The notes below the pieces were generated by a model, which had not been told where the DNA came from, made no database searches, and saw only the letters and a program-made list of their open reading frames with translations. From MADRE3 sp963718195 (GTDB taxonomy: Bacteria > Desulfobacterota > Desulfobulbia > Desulfobulbales > Desulfocapsaceae), in NCBI GenBank assembly GCA_963718195.1, contig CAVQYQ010000008.1, forward strand, positions 15,645 through 79,644: 64,000 bases of DNA. Direction: 5' to 3'. Of this stretch, positions 23,752-32,644 are shown one piece after another. Every line of letters begins with the position of its first letter. Position 1 is the stretch's first letter. Made by a program: the position numbers and the translations under genes.

Positions 23752-25827
23752 TCAGCCCGCATGCATGCGTGAGATATCACCGACCTCTAAAATAAGATTA
23801 CCGATAGCGGTCATCAGATTCAGCCGATTCCTTCTCAATTGCTGGTCCTCAGCCATTACCATCACCTCATCAAAAAATTGATCTATCGGGTTTTTCAGCT
23901 GAATCATACTCTCCAGGAGCCCAAGATAATCCTTATTTTCAAGCCCCGCTTTGGTAGTGCGTGCAAGTGATTGATATGCAGACCAGAGCTGACGTTCTGC
24001 CTCCACTTCAAAGAGGTTTTGATCGACATCGGTTTCACTGTTGTCCTTGACGATGTTTCTCACACGTTTAAATGACGCTGACAGCACTTCAAATGACTCA
24101 TTTTTTTTCATGGCAGAGAACGCTTCTATCCGTTTCATACAGTCATTAATATCGAGGAACCTGACCGATGTCACCGCATCAACGGCACGACCGTCCACGC
24201 CACTTGCAACACAGTCATTGTTGAATCGGTTCCTGATAAAGGCGACAATGAGCTCAACCGTATCACTGCTGCCATTCACCCTGTCGCCATAAAGAGCAAG
24301 CGCTTTCTGGATAATATCAGGCAGCACCAGTGAATAGCCACGATCCTGTATAATATGCAGAACAGCGAGTGAAAGCCGCCTGAGACCAAATGGATCAGCA
24401 GTTCCTGTCGGCTGCTGGCCAATACCGAAACAACCGGCTATGGTGTCAATCCTGTCAGCCAGTCCGACGAGTGCACCAACAGCAGAAGATGGTAGCTCGG
24501 CGCCTGAACGAAGTGGCATGTAGTGCTGTTTGATCGCTTCAGCAACCTCACTGTCTTCGTTGTCATGCAGGGCATATGCACATCCCATTATCCCCTGCAG
24601 TGAAGGAAACTCACCGACCATATCCGTAATCAAATCCGCCTTGCAGAGTTTGGCAGCCCTGCAGGCCTTATCTGCAAGCGTTGGTTCGAGTTCATCACCG
24701 AGTAATCGGGTCAACTTGACAACACGATCAATTTTTTCCTTCACTGAGCCAAGTTTTGCCTGAAAGATAATGCCTGAGAGCATTTCGACCCGATCTTCCA
24801 GACGCTTTTTCTTGTCCGAATCAAAGAAGAACAGTGCATCTTCGAGGCGCGCTCGCAAGACACGCTCGTGACCCTCCCGGGTCAGCGCGATGTCATTGAC
24901 GCCGGTATTGTTTACCGCAACGAAACCGGATAACAAGGTCTTCTCACCGTTCACCACTGGAAAATATTTCTGGTGCTCTCTCATTGAGGTAACCAGCACC
25001 TCATCGGGTAATTGCAGGAATTTTTCATCAAATCTGCCACATACACCATACGGTTTCTCAACAAGGTTGGTAACGGTATGGAGTAAACGCTCATCGATGG
25101 CCACCTCAGCGGCACCAGAAAAGTCGGTGTCAGCCGCGGCCTTTTTTATCTCCTCCAGCACCTTCTGCTCTCTTGTCTCAAAATCAGCGATGACAAAAAC
25201 AGAGTCCATTACCGTTTCATACGCCGAAGCGCTGCTGATTTCATTTTCACCCGGAGCCATAAACCGGTGACCCCGCGTGAAGCGACCGGAAACAATACCA
25301 TCATGCTCAACAGGGACAACTGAATCTCCAAGTAACGCCACAAGCCACTGAATGGGCCTGGCAAAACTGTTTTGATAACTTCCCCACCTCATGGATTTTG
25401 CAAAAGACAGTTCCAGGATCAGCTCTTTGAGTAATTCTGGCAGAAGAGACGAACTCGGCTCTCCTTTTACTTCTCTGGTCAGTTGCAGGTATTCCCCTTT
25501 GGCTGTTTCAACCACGGAAAGTTGATCCACGGAAACACCTTTGGACCTGGCAAAGCCGGTTGCTGCTTTTGTTGGGTTCCCCTCAGAATCATAGGCCGCT
25601 TTTTTTGAGGGCCCCAGGGACGTTTCCAAACTGTCTTCCTGTCTGTCTGCAAGGCTGGAAACGAGCAACGCCAATCGTCTTGGAGTACAAAATGTTTTTA
25701 CCGAGCCAAAAGGCAATTTGAGTTTTTTGGCTTTTGATTCAAACAGTGCCTGAAGCTGCTTGGCGGCGGGGTTCAGAAAGCCCGCCGGTATTTCCTCCGT
25801 ACCGATTTCAAAAAGTAGATCATTCAT
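23752..25827 (-). CDS. glyS: Glycyl-tRNA synthetase beta subunit
   Basis: Beta chain of the alpha2-beta2 glycyl-tRNA synthetase. It begins MNDLLFEIGTEEIPAGFLNP and contains the conserved TMREHQKYF-like box as SMREHQKYFPV and an HD-type segment (YALHDNEDSEVAEAIKQHY). The C-terminal part is helical and tRNA-binding. The ATG at 25827 fits the family start and AAGAG spacing; an ATG at 25836 is an alternative. The alpha-subunit gene glyQ is not next to it in this window, although the two usually adjoin. Confidence 0.95.
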   Translation of the reverse strand: MNDLLFEIGTEEIPAGFLNPAAKQLQALFESKAKKLKLPFGSVKTFCTPRRLALLVSSLADRQEDSLETSLGPSKKAAYDSEGNPTKAATGFARSKGVSVDQLSVVETAKGEYLQLTREVKGEPSSSLLPELLKELILELSFAKSMRWGSYQNSFARPIQWLVALLGDSVVPVEHDGIVSGRFTRGHRFMAPGENEISSASAYETVMDSVFVIADFETREQKVLEEIKKAAADTDFSGAAEVAIDERLLHTVTNLVEKPYGVCGRFDEKFLQLPDEVLVTSMREHQKYFPVVNGEKTLLSGFVAVNNTGVNDIALTREGHERVLRARLEDALFFFDSDKKKRLEDRVEMLSGIIFQAKLGSVKEKIDRVVKLTRLLGDELEPTLADKACRAAKLCKADLITDMVGEFPSLQGIMGCAYALHDNEDSEVAEAIKQHYMPLRSGAELPSSAVGALVGLADRIDTIAGCFGIGQQPTGTADPFGLRRLSLAVLHIIQDRGYSLVLPDIIQKALALYGDRVNGSSDTVELIVAFIRNRFNNDCVASGVDGRAVDAVTSVRFLDINDCMKRIEAFSAMKKNESFEVLSASFKRVRNIVKDNSETDVDQNLFEVEAERQLWSAYQSLARTTKAGLENKDYLGLLESMIQLKNPIDQFFDEVMVMAEDQQLRRNRLNLMTAIGNLILEVGDISRMHAG

Positions 25828-25869
25828 GTGACTCATTCTCTTGATTATAGTGAAACATTTATTATGAAA

Positions 25870-26604
25870 TCACGGTGTATCCGTGGATGATATTGTGGCA
25901 AAAAGTGAGTATCCCTGAGAAATATTCTCGACAGTAATCGAATACCACTTTAGCTCAAGCAGCTCATCAAATCGGTTAACCAGACTTTCAAGCAATGACT
26001 CCATCGGTTTTTCTGCTGCATTGATTTTATTTCCTTCAGATGACTCTTTGCTGATGGTCTTCTCAACAACTCCTATCAGATCCTCGAGCCACATAAATTT
26101 ATTAAACCGAGCACTTACAGAGACGTTCCCCCATAATCCGACAGCCCCACTGTCCCCTGACAGTGAATGACCGGTGAAGGGGTGGGCAACGGGAACTAGA
26201 ATATCCAGCCTCAGATCTTCTTCTTCCTCGAGAAGACAGTGCATGGCACAATCATACTTTCTCACCTGAAATTCATCACCTCCACCGGTGTCATGCAGAA
26301 AAAACGGAAAGGTTATCTCGATGTGGGCCGCTTCAGCATCAAGTCTATCTTTCATCTCCTCGAGTATTAAACGAAATCGCTTGAGGTCGACCTGGCCATG
26401 AAACCTGTTCAGGATCTCTATAAACCTACTCATGTGCGTACCCTTGAAATGGTGCGGCAGGTTCACATACATGTTGACGGTTGCGATGGTTTTCTGGCTC
26501 TTCTGAGACTTATCAAGCACCGTTATCGGGTAGGTAATGGTCTTTACTCCTACCTTCTTTATATCGATTCGCCGGTGATCAATCTGGCTCTGGATATCTT
26601 TCAT
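25870..26604 (-). CDS. FolE2-like protein lacking the metal-site motif
   Basis: 244 aa related to GTP cyclohydrolase type IB (FolE2, COG1469), which makes 7,8-dihydroneopterin triphosphate. Clear matches are MKDIQSQIDHRRIDIKKVGV, KGTHMSRFIEILNRF and the AHIEITFPFF strand. The catalytic segment, normally containing CPCSKEIS and GAHNQR with zinc-binding Cys and His, reads PFTGHSLSGDSGAVGLWG here, and the usual C-terminal Glu site is not recognisable. It may have lost GTP cyclohydrolase activity or use another site. It lies 42 bases upstream of glyS on the same strand. Confidence 0.78.
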   Translation of the reverse strand: MKDIQSQIDHRRIDIKKVGVKTITYPITVLDKSQKSQKTIATVNMYVNLPHHFKGTHMSRFIEILNRFHGQVDLKRFRLILEEMKDRLDAEAAHIEITFPFFLHDTGGGDEFQVRKYDCAMHCLLEEEEDLRLDILVPVAHPFTGHSLSGDSGAVGLWGNVSVSARFNKFMWLEDLIGVVEKTISKESSEGNKINAAEKPMESLLESLVNRFDELLELKWYSITVENISQGYSLFATISSTDTP

Positions 26605-26668
26605 TAAAAACTCTTGTAAATATCTGGTAATGAAGATGGACAGACGGAAAACGGTGTGAAAGCGGCGA

Positions 26669-27019
26669 TCAGCCTAAAAGACGGCGAACCGTGTTTTTCA
26701 ACTCTGTCAGGTCCGATGACTTAACAACATACTCATCCGATGCCCAGGCCCCGAGATCTTGTTTATATTCATGATATGCACTGCTTAGAATGATCGGAAT
26801 GGCAGCATCTATCATTTTCATCTGACGAAGTACCTCGATTCCGTTTAAGCCCGGCATCTGGATATCAAGAATAACCAGATCCGGCTGGTCAGAACGAAAT
26901 AGCTCCAGTGCTTCATCGCCGTTAAACGCTGATGCAACACGATACCCCTCATCTTTAAACTCCTCCTGGTAGAGAAGCTGAATAGCCTGGTCATCATCAA
27001 CGAGCAGTATCTTTTTCAC
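26669..27019 (-). CDS. Single-domain response regulator
   Basis: A CheY-like receiver of 116 aa without output domain. The acidic pair is in LLVDDDQAI, the phosphoacceptor Asp in LVILDIQMPG, the switch Ser in IILSSAYHE and the conserved Lys in YVVKSSD. No histidine kinase is adjacent. It may act in a phosphorelay or bind a target protein directly. The stop of galT's upstream neighbour order places it downstream of galT on the same strand with 11 bases between them. Confidence 0.9.
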   Translation of the reverse strand: MKKILLVDDDQAIQLLYQEEFKDEGYRVASAFNGDEALELFRSDQPDLVILDIQMPGLNGIEVLRQMKMIDAAIPIILSSAYHEYKQDLGAWASDEYVVKSSDLTELKNTVRRLLG

Positions 27020-27030
27020 CTGTCACCCCT

Positions 27031-28035
27031 TCAATTATCCAGAGATTCTCGTAAATACTGTGCAGACTCTTCCGGCGGCAATGGGTTTATGTAAAACCCG
27101 GAACCCCACTCAAACCCAGCTATTGATGTCAATTTTGGTACGATTTCGAAATGCCAGTGATAATGATCCAGTTGCCCGGACCTGAGCGGCTCGGTATGAA
27201 GTACAAAATTATACGGGACGTTTGGAATGCATTGATTCAGCCTGCGAAGACTCTCTGAAAAAAGCTGGGAAAGACTGATCAACTTATGATCATCAATTGA
27301 GCAGAACCCTGAAGCGTGTTCTTTGGGGAGTACCCACATCTCAAAAGGGGTGCGTGGCGCAAACGGCGCAATGGTAATAAATGAGTCATTCTGACAGACG
27401 ACCCGGACGTTTTGCTGGGTTTCCTGCCTGATAATGTCACAGAAGATACATCTATCCTTGTAGCGATAGTATGATTTTGCCCCTGACAGTTCTGAGACAA
27501 TCATCCTGGGTAAAACAGGCAGGGCAATAAGTTGGGAGTGAGAGTGTTCGAGGGACGCGCCGGCTGCCTTTCCATGGTTTTTGAAAATCATCACGTATCG
27601 AAACCGTGAATCCTTTTCAAGATCTTTCAACCGATCCCTGTACGCCTTGAAAACAAGACTGACATGGTCGACCGGTAGATCCCATAAAAGATTCTCATGG
27701 CCGGGGCACTCTATGATTACCTCGTGTGCGCCGATGCCATTCATTCGATCATAGAGACCTTCACCCTCTTTTCCCAGTTCTCCTTCTATTCTCAGGGCGG
27801 GATATTTGTTTGGAACAACCCGCACCTGCCAGTCGGGGTTATTTGCGGTGGCTTCCGGGTTGGAGCGAAAGGCTAAAACCTCTGATGGAGTGGAGCTTTC
27901 ATTCCCGGAGCAGAGCGGGCAAAACCCACCGAGTACTGCCGGTTCGTCGACAAAAAAATCTGTCGGTCGTTTCTGCCGTTCCTTGGAAATAATGATCCAG
28001 CGGCCAAGGACGGGGTCTTTTCGAAGCTCAGGCAT
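27031..28035 (-). CDS. galT: Galactose-1-phosphate uridylyltransferase
   Basis: 334 aa HIT-superfamily nucleotidyltransferase exchanging UMP between UDP-glucose and galactose-1-phosphate. The N-terminus MPELRKDPVLGRWIIISKER and zinc cysteines FCPLCSGNE are typical. The active-site triad is HSHSQL (nucleophilic His), and the C-terminal HYHWHFEI strand is conserved. Other Leloir genes are not in the window, so a role in nucleotide-sugar supply is inferred only from the family. Confidence 0.93.
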   Translation of the reverse strand: MPELRKDPVLGRWIIISKERQKRPTDFFVDEPAVLGGFCPLCSGNESSTPSEVLAFRSNPEATANNPDWQVRVVPNKYPALRIEGELGKEGEGLYDRMNGIGAHEVIIECPGHENLLWDLPVDHVSLVFKAYRDRLKDLEKDSRFRYVMIFKNHGKAAGASLEHSHSQLIALPVLPRMIVSELSGAKSYYRYKDRCIFCDIIRQETQQNVRVVCQNDSFITIAPFAPRTPFEMWVLPKEHASGFCSIDDHKLISLSQLFSESLRRLNQCIPNVPYNFVLHTEPLRSGQLDHYHWHFEIVPKLTSIAGFEWGSGFYINPLPPEESAQYLRESLDN

Positions 28036-28039
28036 TCAG

Positions 28040-28402
28040 TTATTGCCCCTGAGACTTTTCCTTCTGCTCCTGGAGTGTTTTACAATCGATACAGAGCGTT
28101 GTGACAGGTCTGGCCTCCAGTCGCTTTATATTGATGTCGTCCCCGCAGCCTTCACAGATTCCATATTCACCATCATCGATCCGACTAAGCGCTTCTTCAA
28201 TCTTGCCGAGCAGTTTTCTTTCCCGGTCCCTGATTCTCAGTTCGAAACTACGATCTGATTCTATTGTAGCTCTGTCATTAGGGTCAGGAATGTTGTTGTT
28301 CTGATCGGTCATCTCAGCGAGCGTTTTGTCTGCCTCACTGATTATGTCGTTACGCTTGTCCTCGAGCTGCTTTTTGAATTTTTCCAGTATATCCTTCTCC
28401 AT
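28040..28402 (-). CDS. dksA: DksA/TraR-family zinc-finger regulator
   Basis: 120 aa with an N-terminal coiled coil (ILEKFKKQLEDKRNDIISEA) and a C4 zinc finger of the DksA/TraR type (YGICEGCGDDI, then CIDCKTLQEQ). DksA binds RNA polymerase in the secondary channel and works with ppGpp. The acidic tip of the coiled coil is marked by DPNDRATIESD. It starts four bases ahead of galT in the same operon direction, and moaC, dnaJ and rpoZ lie upstream. Confidence 0.9.
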   Translation of the reverse strand: MEKDILEKFKKQLEDKRNDIISEADKTLAEMTDQNNNIPDPNDRATIESDRSFELRIRDRERKLLGKIEEALSRIDDGEYGICEGCGDDINIKRLEARPVTTLCIDCKTLQEQKEKSQGQ

Positions 28403-28455
28403 CCGGTATCTCCTTCACACTATTAATCAAGGGAAACTATCCCCAGGCATCCTGG

Positions 28456-28950
28456 TCAACCTGGTCGAGTAAAGGTACCACTCTTTCCACCAGTCTTCTT
28501 CAGTAAACGTATATTATCAATTACCATTGTTTTATCAACAGCTTTACACATATCGTATATGGTCAAGGCGGCAATGGAGACAGCGGTGAGTGCTTCCATT
28601 TCAACCCCTGTTTTACCGGATATACCTACAGTTGCATGTATTTCAATTATACTCTTTTCCTCTATCAACTCAAAATCAACCGTTACTTTCGTAATCATTA
28701 ACGGATGGGTCAGCGGTATCAGGCTATCCACCTTTTTTGCCGCCATGATCCCTGCGATCCGGGCAACGCCGAGCACGTCTCCCTTTTTTATGGAACCTCG
28801 TTTTACCAGGTCAAACGCTTCCCTGCTCATGGTTATCGCGCCTGCTGCATGGGCGACCCGTTCTGTTTCCAGCTTTTTGCCAACATCGACCATCACGGCA
28901 TTGCCATCCGAATCAAAATGGGTAAGCGGGGACTGCTGTTTTTCTGCCAT
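28456..28950 (-). CDS. moaC: Cyclic pyranopterin monophosphate synthase MoaC
   Basis: Molybdenum cofactor synthesis enzyme acting with MoaA. Conserved stretches seen are MVDVGKK, GDVLGVARIAGIMAAKK, LIPLTHPL and GKTGVEMEALTAVSIAAL, followed by YDMCKAVDK. 164 aa, normal length. It sits between dnaJ and dksA, with 11 bases to dnaJ, so probably in the same operon. Confidence 0.96.
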   Translation of the reverse strand: MAEKQQSPLTHFDSDGNAVMVDVGKKLETERVAHAAGAITMSREAFDLVKRGSIKKGDVLGVARIAGIMAAKKVDSLIPLTHPLMITKVTVDFELIEEKSIIEIHATVGISGKTGVEMEALTAVSIAALTIYDMCKAVDKTMVIDNIRLLKKTGGKSGTFTRPG

Positions 28951-28961
28951 AGTTTTCCTGA

Positions 28962-30092
28962 TTAAGAGCTGGTTTTACCTATCACTTCATTGACCAGTTT
29001 TGCGAAAAAACCTTCGTGCTCGTCTTTCTGGCCTTTTTCCTCACAAAGGGTGTCAAAATCCCTGAGTACTTTTTTCTGTTCCTCGCACAGGTTGGTAGGG
29101 GTGAGGACTTTGAGTTCAACAACCATATCGCCTCTTCCCCTGCCTCTCAAATTTACTACACCCTCTCCCCGCAGCGTGAAAATCTCACCTGACTGGGAAC
29201 CTTCAGGAATAGTAAGTTTTTTCTTGCCATGAATGGTTACAACTTCCGTTTTCACACCCAGAGCGGCATCCACCATCGATATCGGGAATCGACAATATAT
29301 GGTATCTCCTTCTCTTTGAAAGAACTCATGGGGTTCGACATCAATCACGACATAAAGATCGCCAGACGGCCCACCTCTGCGACCGCCCTCGCCTTCACCT
29401 TTCAATCGCATTCTTGCACCGGTGTCAACACCGGCAGGGATTTTGATCGATACTTTCTTTGTTTGCGCCACTAAACCCGAGCCACCGCAATCGTCACAGG
29501 GATGGGTGACAATCTGCCCTTCTCCATGGCATTGAGGACAGGTTGAGCTGACCTGGAAAAACCCCTGGGAACGAATAACCTGGCCCCTGCCGTTGCAGCT
29601 TGAGCAGGTCTCTTTCTGATACCCGGGTCGACAGCCGGACCCCTCACAGGTCCAGCAGGTATCCCGCCTGGTCAGTTCCACCTCGTTGCTGGTTCCGTGA
29701 ACCGCTTCCATAAAGGAGATGGTAATATCGTAACGGAGATCGTTGCCGGCTACCGGGCCATTTCTGCGTGACGGTGAACGTCCCGAGCTGAAGCCAAAAA
29801 GATCTCCAAAAATATCACCAAAACTGGAAAAGACATCTTCAAAATTTCCTGGACCACGATAGCCACTATTTTTCAGGCCATCATGACCATAGGTGTCATA
29901 GATTTGTCTTTTCTGATCATCACTCAGGACCTCGTACGCCTCAGTGCACTCCTTGAAGGCATTCTCCGCTTCCGTATCCCCGGGATTTCGGTCCGGATGG
30001 TACTTCATCGCAAGTTTACGGTAGCCCTTCTTGATTTCGTCAGCACCGGCATTTCTTCCAATACCGAGAATTTCGTAATAGTCGCGTGCCAT
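28962..30092 (-). CDS. dnaJ: Chaperone protein DnaJ
   Basis: Hsp40 co-chaperone of DnaK, 376 aa. The J domain holds the HPD motif (KYHPDRNPG), followed by a Gly/Phe region, four CxxCxGxG-type zinc repeats (CWTCEGSG, CSSCNGRG, CPQCHGEG, CDDCGGSG) and the C-terminal substrate domains. It follows rpoZ by 19 bases. dnaK and grpE are not in the window. Confidence 0.96.
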   Translation of the reverse strand: MARDYYEILGIGRNAGADEIKKGYRKLAMKYHPDRNPGDTEAENAFKECTEAYEVLSDDQKRQIYDTYGHDGLKNSGYRGPGNFEDVFSSFGDIFGDLFGFSSGRSPSRRNGPVAGNDLRYDITISFMEAVHGTSNEVELTRRDTCWTCEGSGCRPGYQKETCSSCNGRGQVIRSQGFFQVSSTCPQCHGEGQIVTHPCDDCGGSGLVAQTKKVSIKIPAGVDTGARMRLKGEGEGGRRGGPSGDLYVVIDVEPHEFFQREGDTIYCRFPISMVDAALGVKTEVVTIHGKKKLTIPEGSQSGEIFTLRGEGVVNLRGRGRGDMVVELKVLTPTNLCEEQKKVLRDFDTLCEEKGQKDEHEGFFAKLVNEVIGKTSS

Positions 30093-30111
30093 AAGATCGT
30101 CTTGGGAAGCG

Positions 30112-30375
30112 CTATGCTTCTACTCCTGCTTCCTGCTCTATCGATTCTTCTGTTTCGTCACCGGAGGTGTCTGGTAATTCATCAATATTTTCGAAAGTGA
30201 CCTGAGAGGAGGCGATTTCCCTCAATGTCATCACCACTTCTTTGTTTTTTCCTTCCGCAAGATAGGGTTCTCCCTGGCGGTGCTGCTTGATTCGCTTCAC
30301 GGCAAGGTGAATCAGATTAAATCGGTTATCATCTCCTACCTGTTCCAAACAATCTTCTACTGTAATTCTAGCCAT
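30112..30375 (-). CDS. rpoZ: RNA polymerase omega subunit
   Basis: 87 aa, matching the omega subunit: MARITVEDCLEQVGDDNRFN, then HLAVKRIKQ and KNKEVVMTLREIA. The C-terminal 25 residues form an acidic tail (SGDETEESIEQEAG). It is the first gene of the likely rpoZ-dnaJ-moaC-dksA-galT run, which lies 59 bases after purA's stop on the same strand. Confidence 0.94.
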   Translation of the reverse strand: MARITVEDCLEQVGDDNRFNLIHLAVKRIKQHRQGEPYLAEGKNKEVVMTLREIASSQVTFENIDELPDTSGDETEESIEQEAGVEA

Positions 30376-30434
30376 TTAATCCTCATTGATTCTAAATGCT
30401 TACGATTATATTGTAGCCAATCGTTTTACTGATT

Positions 30435-31736
30435 TTATTCTGTTTCAAACGGATTATTCAGCAACAATGTTTCTTCCCGGTCCGGGCCAACCGAAACAAT
30501 TGAAGCTGGAACACCGGTAAAATCTTCGATCCGCCTGATGTAATCTTTCGCCTCCTGGGGCAATTGATCAAAATCACGGATATGATCTATCTCCGACTCC
30601 CAGCCGTGCAGGTCTTCATAGACGGGAGTGACGGCAGCAGCGTCTTTGATATTGGCTGGCATGGCGTGTCGTTTCTTACCATTTAAATCATATGAAGTAG
30701 CCATTTTTATGGTCTGCTGACCACTGAGTACATCGAGTTTGGTAAGGGCGAGATCAGTAATACCGTTCAGTCGCACAGCATCATTGGCCACCACGCCGTC
30801 AAGCCAGCCGCAACGTCGTTTCCGACCAGTGGTCGCACCAAATTCGCCGCCTTTTTTCTGCAGTTGTTTGCCGGTGGCATCAAACAATTCGGTTGGAAAG
30901 GGGCCTTCCCCGACTCGGGTTGTATAGGCTTTCAGGATTCCCACGACAGAATCTATGTGTGTGGGACCAAAACCACTGCCGTTGCAGGCATTACCTGCGA
31001 CCGTATTGGAAGACGTTACAAATGGATAGGTACCATGGTCGATATCGAGCTGAGTTCCCTGGGCACCTTCAAATAATATGTTCTTTCCCGATTTACGTGC
31101 CTCGTCAAGTTCCACAGAAACATTGCCGATAAACGGAACCAGCTGCTCTGCGTATTCGAGCAATTGATTATAGACAGTATCAAATGACAGCGGCTCCACC
31201 CCAAATTTTTTTGTCAGAAGAAAGTTTTTTTCATCTATTCCGGCCTGTACCTTGTCCCTGAGCAGACCTTCATCAAGGAGATCACCGATTTTAATACCGA
31301 CCCTGCCGACCTTATCAACATAACAAGGCCCAATACCACGGCCGGTTGTACCGATTTTCTTATCTTGTGACAGTGCCGCTTCCTGGGCCATATCAATATT
31401 CTTGTGGTACTCCATGATCAGGTGGGCGTTTTCACTGATCAGCATTCTCTCGGGGGTAACCGGCAGACCTTTTTCATTTAACTCGTCAATTTCGTGCAGG
31501 AGAACGGCTGGATCAATGATCACGCCATTGCCGATCATACATTTCTTGTCGCTGTAAAGGATACCGGAGGGAATGATATGAAAGATAAACTGTTTTCCAC
31601 CTACCACCAGGGTATGACCTGCATTATTGCCCCCCTGAAACCTGACAACACAATCAGCATACCGGGTAAGCAAATCGACAATTTTACCTTTTCCCTCATC
31701 ACCCCATTGAGTGCCAACGATGACAACACTTGACAT
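30435..31736 (-). CDS. purA: Adenylosuccinate synthetase
   Basis: GTP-dependent ligase of IMP and aspartate in AMP synthesis, 433 aa. The start MSSVVIVGTQWGDEGKGKIV contains the P-loop and catalytic Asp. Further motifs are GNNAGHT, GIGPCYVDKVGR, FEGAQGTQLDIDHGTYPFVT and GATTGRKRRCGW. It probably begins the large minus-strand operon, given the 400-base gap upstream. Confidence 0.97.
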   Translation of the reverse strand: MSSVVIVGTQWGDEGKGKIVDLLTRYADCVVRFQGGNNAGHTLVVGGKQFIFHIIPSGILYSDKKCMIGNGVIIDPAVLLHEIDELNEKGLPVTPERMLISENAHLIMEYHKNIDMAQEAALSQDKKIGTTGRGIGPCYVDKVGRVGIKIGDLLDEGLLRDKVQAGIDEKNFLLTKKFGVEPLSFDTVYNQLLEYAEQLVPFIGNVSVELDEARKSGKNILFEGAQGTQLDIDHGTYPFVTSSNTVAGNACNGSGFGPTHIDSVVGILKAYTTRVGEGPFPTELFDATGKQLQKKGGEFGATTGRKRRCGWLDGVVANDAVRLNGITDLALTKLDVLSGQQTIKMATSYDLNGKKRHAMPANIKDAAAVTPVYEDLHGWESEIDHIRDFDQLPQEAKDYIRRIEDFTGVPASIVSVGPDREETLLLNNPFETE

Positions 31737-32137
31737 CTATCCTCTCCTGATATGGTCAAAATTAAAGACCTCCCGATCGCTGCACGGTCACTTCTTTACA
31801 GCTGGCCCAAAAAGCCTGAGGTCAAACCTTGTAATTATAGTCAAGTATCTCACCAAAGTCAATCATACAAAATTTATCAATTTTACTTCTGATACTATAC
31901 CGTTATATCGCAGAGTTGATTTTTTCAGCTGGTGTCAGCCCAAACCGGTTCACACCACGTTTTGAATTATATTTAAATAGATGTCGATTTCTGCCTTTCA
32001 GTTTGGTACATTTTTCACTCTACGGTCAATTACCGGAATATACACACTCCTTTGGTTTTTTTAGCACATACCTGGTTGAATGGCCGTTAATCTTTAACAT
32101 TCTACAGTTGTCACGCGCACTGTATTTTGAGGAAATT
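31737..32137. other. Divergent intergenic region, purA and tatB
   Basis: About 400 bases, AT-rich on the right side, containing the promoters of purA (minus) and tatBC (plus). A long frame that enters tatB from 31916 is only an upstream extension. No riboswitch-like structure or RNA gene was recognised. Confidence 0.5.
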
Positions 32138-32638
32138 ATGTTTGGTATTGGTTTACCTGAAATGATCTTGATACTGGCGCTGGCGCTTATCGTCGTCGGC
32201 CCGGACAAGCTTCCCGAACTTGCACGCTCAGTTGCCAAGGGTGTGCTCGAACTGAAAAAAACCGTATCATCTCTGAAAGAAAATCTTGCCGATGAAAACC
32301 CGTTTGACTCGGTCAAACCTGAGCTGGAAGAGGCGGCAAAGTCCCTGAAAGAGAAACTTGGTGATCCTGTCATCGAAGAGTGGAAAGGTATTCTGCCGGA
32401 TGAAGGGGTAAACCCACTCAGCACGGACGGAGACAATACAATTATCGAAAGCGAACTCCTCAGCGAAAAAGACAAAGAATCTCTAGCGGCACTGGATCTA
32501 GCCGAGGAAGAAACAGTAACAGACACAAAAGAACCGAAAGAGACGCACCAAACTGACACAGTGGAGACTCCCGAGCCCCCCGAGCCCCAGTCGCAGGATG
32601 AACCGTCCAGCAAAGACAGCAGTTCGCCAGCTTCCTGA
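32138..32638 (+). CDS. tatB: Sec-independent translocase subunit TatB (TatA/B family)
   Basis: 166 aa with the TatA/B N-terminus MFGIGLPEMILILALALIVV, the hinge GPDKLPELAR and an amphipathic helix (KGVLELKKTVSSLKENL). The Glu in the helix and long acidic, Ser/Pro-rich tail (last 80 residues) fit TatB more than TatA. The start at 32138 has GAGG upstream. tatC follows after 6 bases, forming a tatBC operon for export of folded proteins; no tatA is adjacent. Confidence 0.88.
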   Translation: MFGIGLPEMILILALALIVVGPDKLPELARSVAKGVLELKKTVSSLKENLADENPFDSVKPELEEAAKSLKEKLGDPVIEEWKGILPDEGVNPLSTDGDNTIIESELLSEKDKESLAALDLAEEETVTDTKEPKETHQTDTVETPEPPEPQSQDEPSSKDSSSPAS

Positions 32639-32644
32639 TAAGCC

